From: an uncultured Clostridia bacterium
GTDB taxonomy: Bacteria > Bacillota > Clostridia > Oscillospirales > Acutalibacteraceae
NCBI GenBank assembly: GCA_945926705.1
Contig: CAMEMA010000012.1
Span: forward strand, 1-15,229
Direction of reading: 5' to 3'
Length of the DNA: 15,229 nt
Numbering within the stretch: position 1 is the stretch's first letter; every line of letters begins with the position of its first letter. The translations under genes and the position numbers were made by a program. Shown piece after piece: positions 13,846 through 15,229 of the stretch. The notes beneath the pieces are model-generated. The model saw only the letters and a program-made list of their open reading frames with translations. It was not told where the DNA came from and did not search any database.

Positions 13846-15229
13846 GTGGAGAACAATGGTTCAAATGATAAAGATAAAATAGCTTTATTAAATATACAAT
13901 CTCCGGATAAATTACTTACACTCAAAAGAAACAATAGTTTTTGTAACAAATTTTTTCAAAAAAACAATATCGCAACTATTGTTGGAGATTTTAATGATTT
14001 TAATGAATCTCGGGAACTGGTTTATGATTTATCAAGAGTAAACAGTTTTGAATCTGAAGCATTTAGCAAAATAATTGACTTGCTAATGCAACTTCGTGCA
14101 ACCGATAAAGACCAGAGCATACTTGTTCACAACAATACAATTCTTCGTGAACAAATACTCAATCAGTTAAAAAATGAAATTTTAAGAGTTGGACATAAGC
14201 TTACAAATAATCAGATAAAGAATTTGGAAGTTATATCCAGTAATTCTTTTGATGAAAAAACTCTCACTCAAATGCTAAAATCGCTTATAGAGAGTTCAAA
14301 AAAAAAATTAGAGAGTAAGAAAGAAACTGTAGATGATGTAAACGCTAGAAATATATTTCGTTATTCTACAATACAAAGAACGAGTAAAGATTATTTAACG
14401 ATTCTTAATAAAACTAAATATTACGAAAACGTTGTAGATAGAGTTTTGAAAAATGTCTATCACGACCATTTGGTTTATCGTAATGAAGATCATGAAAATG
14501 ATAAAATTGATTCGGAAGAAAAAGCAAAAAAAGAACAGCTCAGAATTCATAAATATTTAGAAGCATCTGATAATAAGAAAACTAATATTAGTGATATTGA
14601 AATTTTAGAGGAAGCTTCAAAATATTATGAAAATAATATTGTTAATAAGAGCATTCTTCCTAAAATTATAAAACTTCAATCAAAAATATCTGAATTTAAT
14701 ATTTTAACGAAAGTCGGTTCGTTTGTTGAAGATATAGTTAAGGAATCGGTTCCTAAAATATTGGTTTCAAAAACAGAACTTATCAACAGGATAGTAGATA
14801 AGAGTGAAATCAAAGAGATTCGTGAAAATATAATTGAGCACCAGCAGCAATATGTAAATGACAAAACGTATTATGATAGAAATATTAGTAGAGTGTACAA
14901 TGAAATAAGAAAATTTTACAACTCTAAGAATATTTCAAAAAATATCGTAGATGTTTTAAAAACGACTAAGATAAAAAATCTTAATCTAGAAGAGAATATA
15001 AAGAAAAATGTAATAAAAATTGCAACCAGAAAGGATATTCTTAATCGGTTTAAAAATGTTTATGAACGCAATACGCAAAAAGAATCAGATAACCATGTAA
15101 TTAATAGGGTCGAGCTGGTAAATAGATATAATCAGCAAGAACTTAGTAACGAAGATATAGAAACTATAAAGGATGTTACAAATCTTCGTAAATCTGGGGT
15201 TACAATCAATAGAACTTTTTCTGAAAATT
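13846..15229 (+). CDS. Large helical protein of unknown function (3' end beyond window)
   Basis: The frame is open from GTG 13846 to the right edge (461 complete codons, no stop), so the gene is truncated by the window. The GTG start is fixed by AGGCGGTGA (13833-13841), which overlaps the stop of the previous gene. The N terminus (about 10-40, KIALLNIQSPDKLLTLKRNN) looks like a short folded region. The rest is polar, Asn/Lys/Ile/Glu-rich and strongly helical with no membrane segment. Examples are LTQMLKSLIESSKKKLESKK, RRNIFRY-like and KILVSKTELINRIV-like stretches. No domain is recognised. Candidates are a tape-measure or length-control protein, a baseplate accessory or a cargo protein. The absence of hydrophobic segments argues against a siphophage-type tape measure. 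Confidence 0.8.
   Translation, partial: MENNGSNDKDKIALLNIQSPDKLLTLKRNNSFCNKFFQKNNIATIVGDFNDFNESRELVYDLSRVNSFESEAFSKIIDLLMQLRATDKDQSILVHNNTILREQILNQLKNEILRVGHKLTNNQIKNLEVISSNSFDEKTLTQMLKSLIESSKKKLESKKETVDDVNARNIFRYSTIQRTSKDYLTILNKTKYYENVVDRVLKNVYHDHLVYRNEDHENDKIDSEEKAKKEQLRIHKYLEASDNKKTNISDIEILEEASKYYENNIVNKSILPKIIKLQSKISEFNILTKVGSFVEDIVKESVPKILVSKTELINRIVDKSEIKEIRENIIEHQQQYVNDKTYYDRNISRVYNEIRKFYNSKNISKNIVDVLKTTKIKNLNLEENIKKNVIKIATRKDILNRFKNVYERNTQKESDNHVINRVELVNRYNQQELSNEDIETIKDVTNLRKSGVTINRTFSEN

Noticed and set aside
8863..15229. Interpretation as an R-type tailocin or prophage remnant
   Set aside because: The tube proteins are gp19-like and a DUF6760-like segment is present, as in eCIS. 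XkdK/XkdM-type tail genes, holin, terminase and capsid genes are absent. The rest of the locus is outside the window, so this is provisional.

Overview
The window is AT-rich DNA from a low-G+C Gram-positive bacterium, most likely a member of the Clostridia (Bacillota). The evidence is strong Shine-Dalgarno sequences, frequent TTG/GTG starts, RNase J, a GdpP-type DHH phosphodiesterase next to rplI, a Bacillus-like MazF/EndoA, and gene content resembling other Bacillota. TGA is used as a stop. No tRNA, rRNA, CRISPR array or insertion sequence was seen.

Positions 1-7380 are chromosomal housekeeping genes. They are the 3' part of a membrane-type UDP-sugar 4,6-dehydratase (CapD/PglF/WbpM family), rnhA on the minus strand, RNase J behind a perfect-consensus promoter and a leader hairpin, and a gdpP-rplI pair ended by a clear intrinsic terminator. 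A lone mazF-like endoribonuclease gene follows, with no visible antitoxin.

From about 7490 to the right edge lies the left part of a contractile injection system locus of the extracellular (eCIS; Afp/PVC/MAC-like) type, all on the plus strand. The order is: an unrecognised charged protein; the contractile sheath; a gp19-type inner tube protein; a small tail-assembly-chaperone-like protein with a DUF6760-like segment in the -1 frame; a second gp19-type tube protein with a coiled-coil tail of about 175 residues; a coiled-coil protein; and a large helical protein that runs off the window. The spike, gp25, baseplate J, LysM and AAA+ ATPase genes expected for such a system are not here and should lie to the right.

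The most striking signal is at 11609-11675. The DUF6760-like segment has no usable start codon and sits in the -1 frame behind the chaperone-like gene. The overlap contains a canonical UUUUUUC slippery heptamer, followed after 4 nt by a 17-position hairpin with one mismatch. This is the layout of a programmed -1 frameshift like lambda G/GT, but producing an eCIS protein fusion. Other unusual points are a strong hairpin between the tube and chaperone genes, a structured sheath leader with a possible coupled mini-ORF, the coiled-coil tube fusion, and several proteins of no recognised family that could be device-specific parts or cargo.
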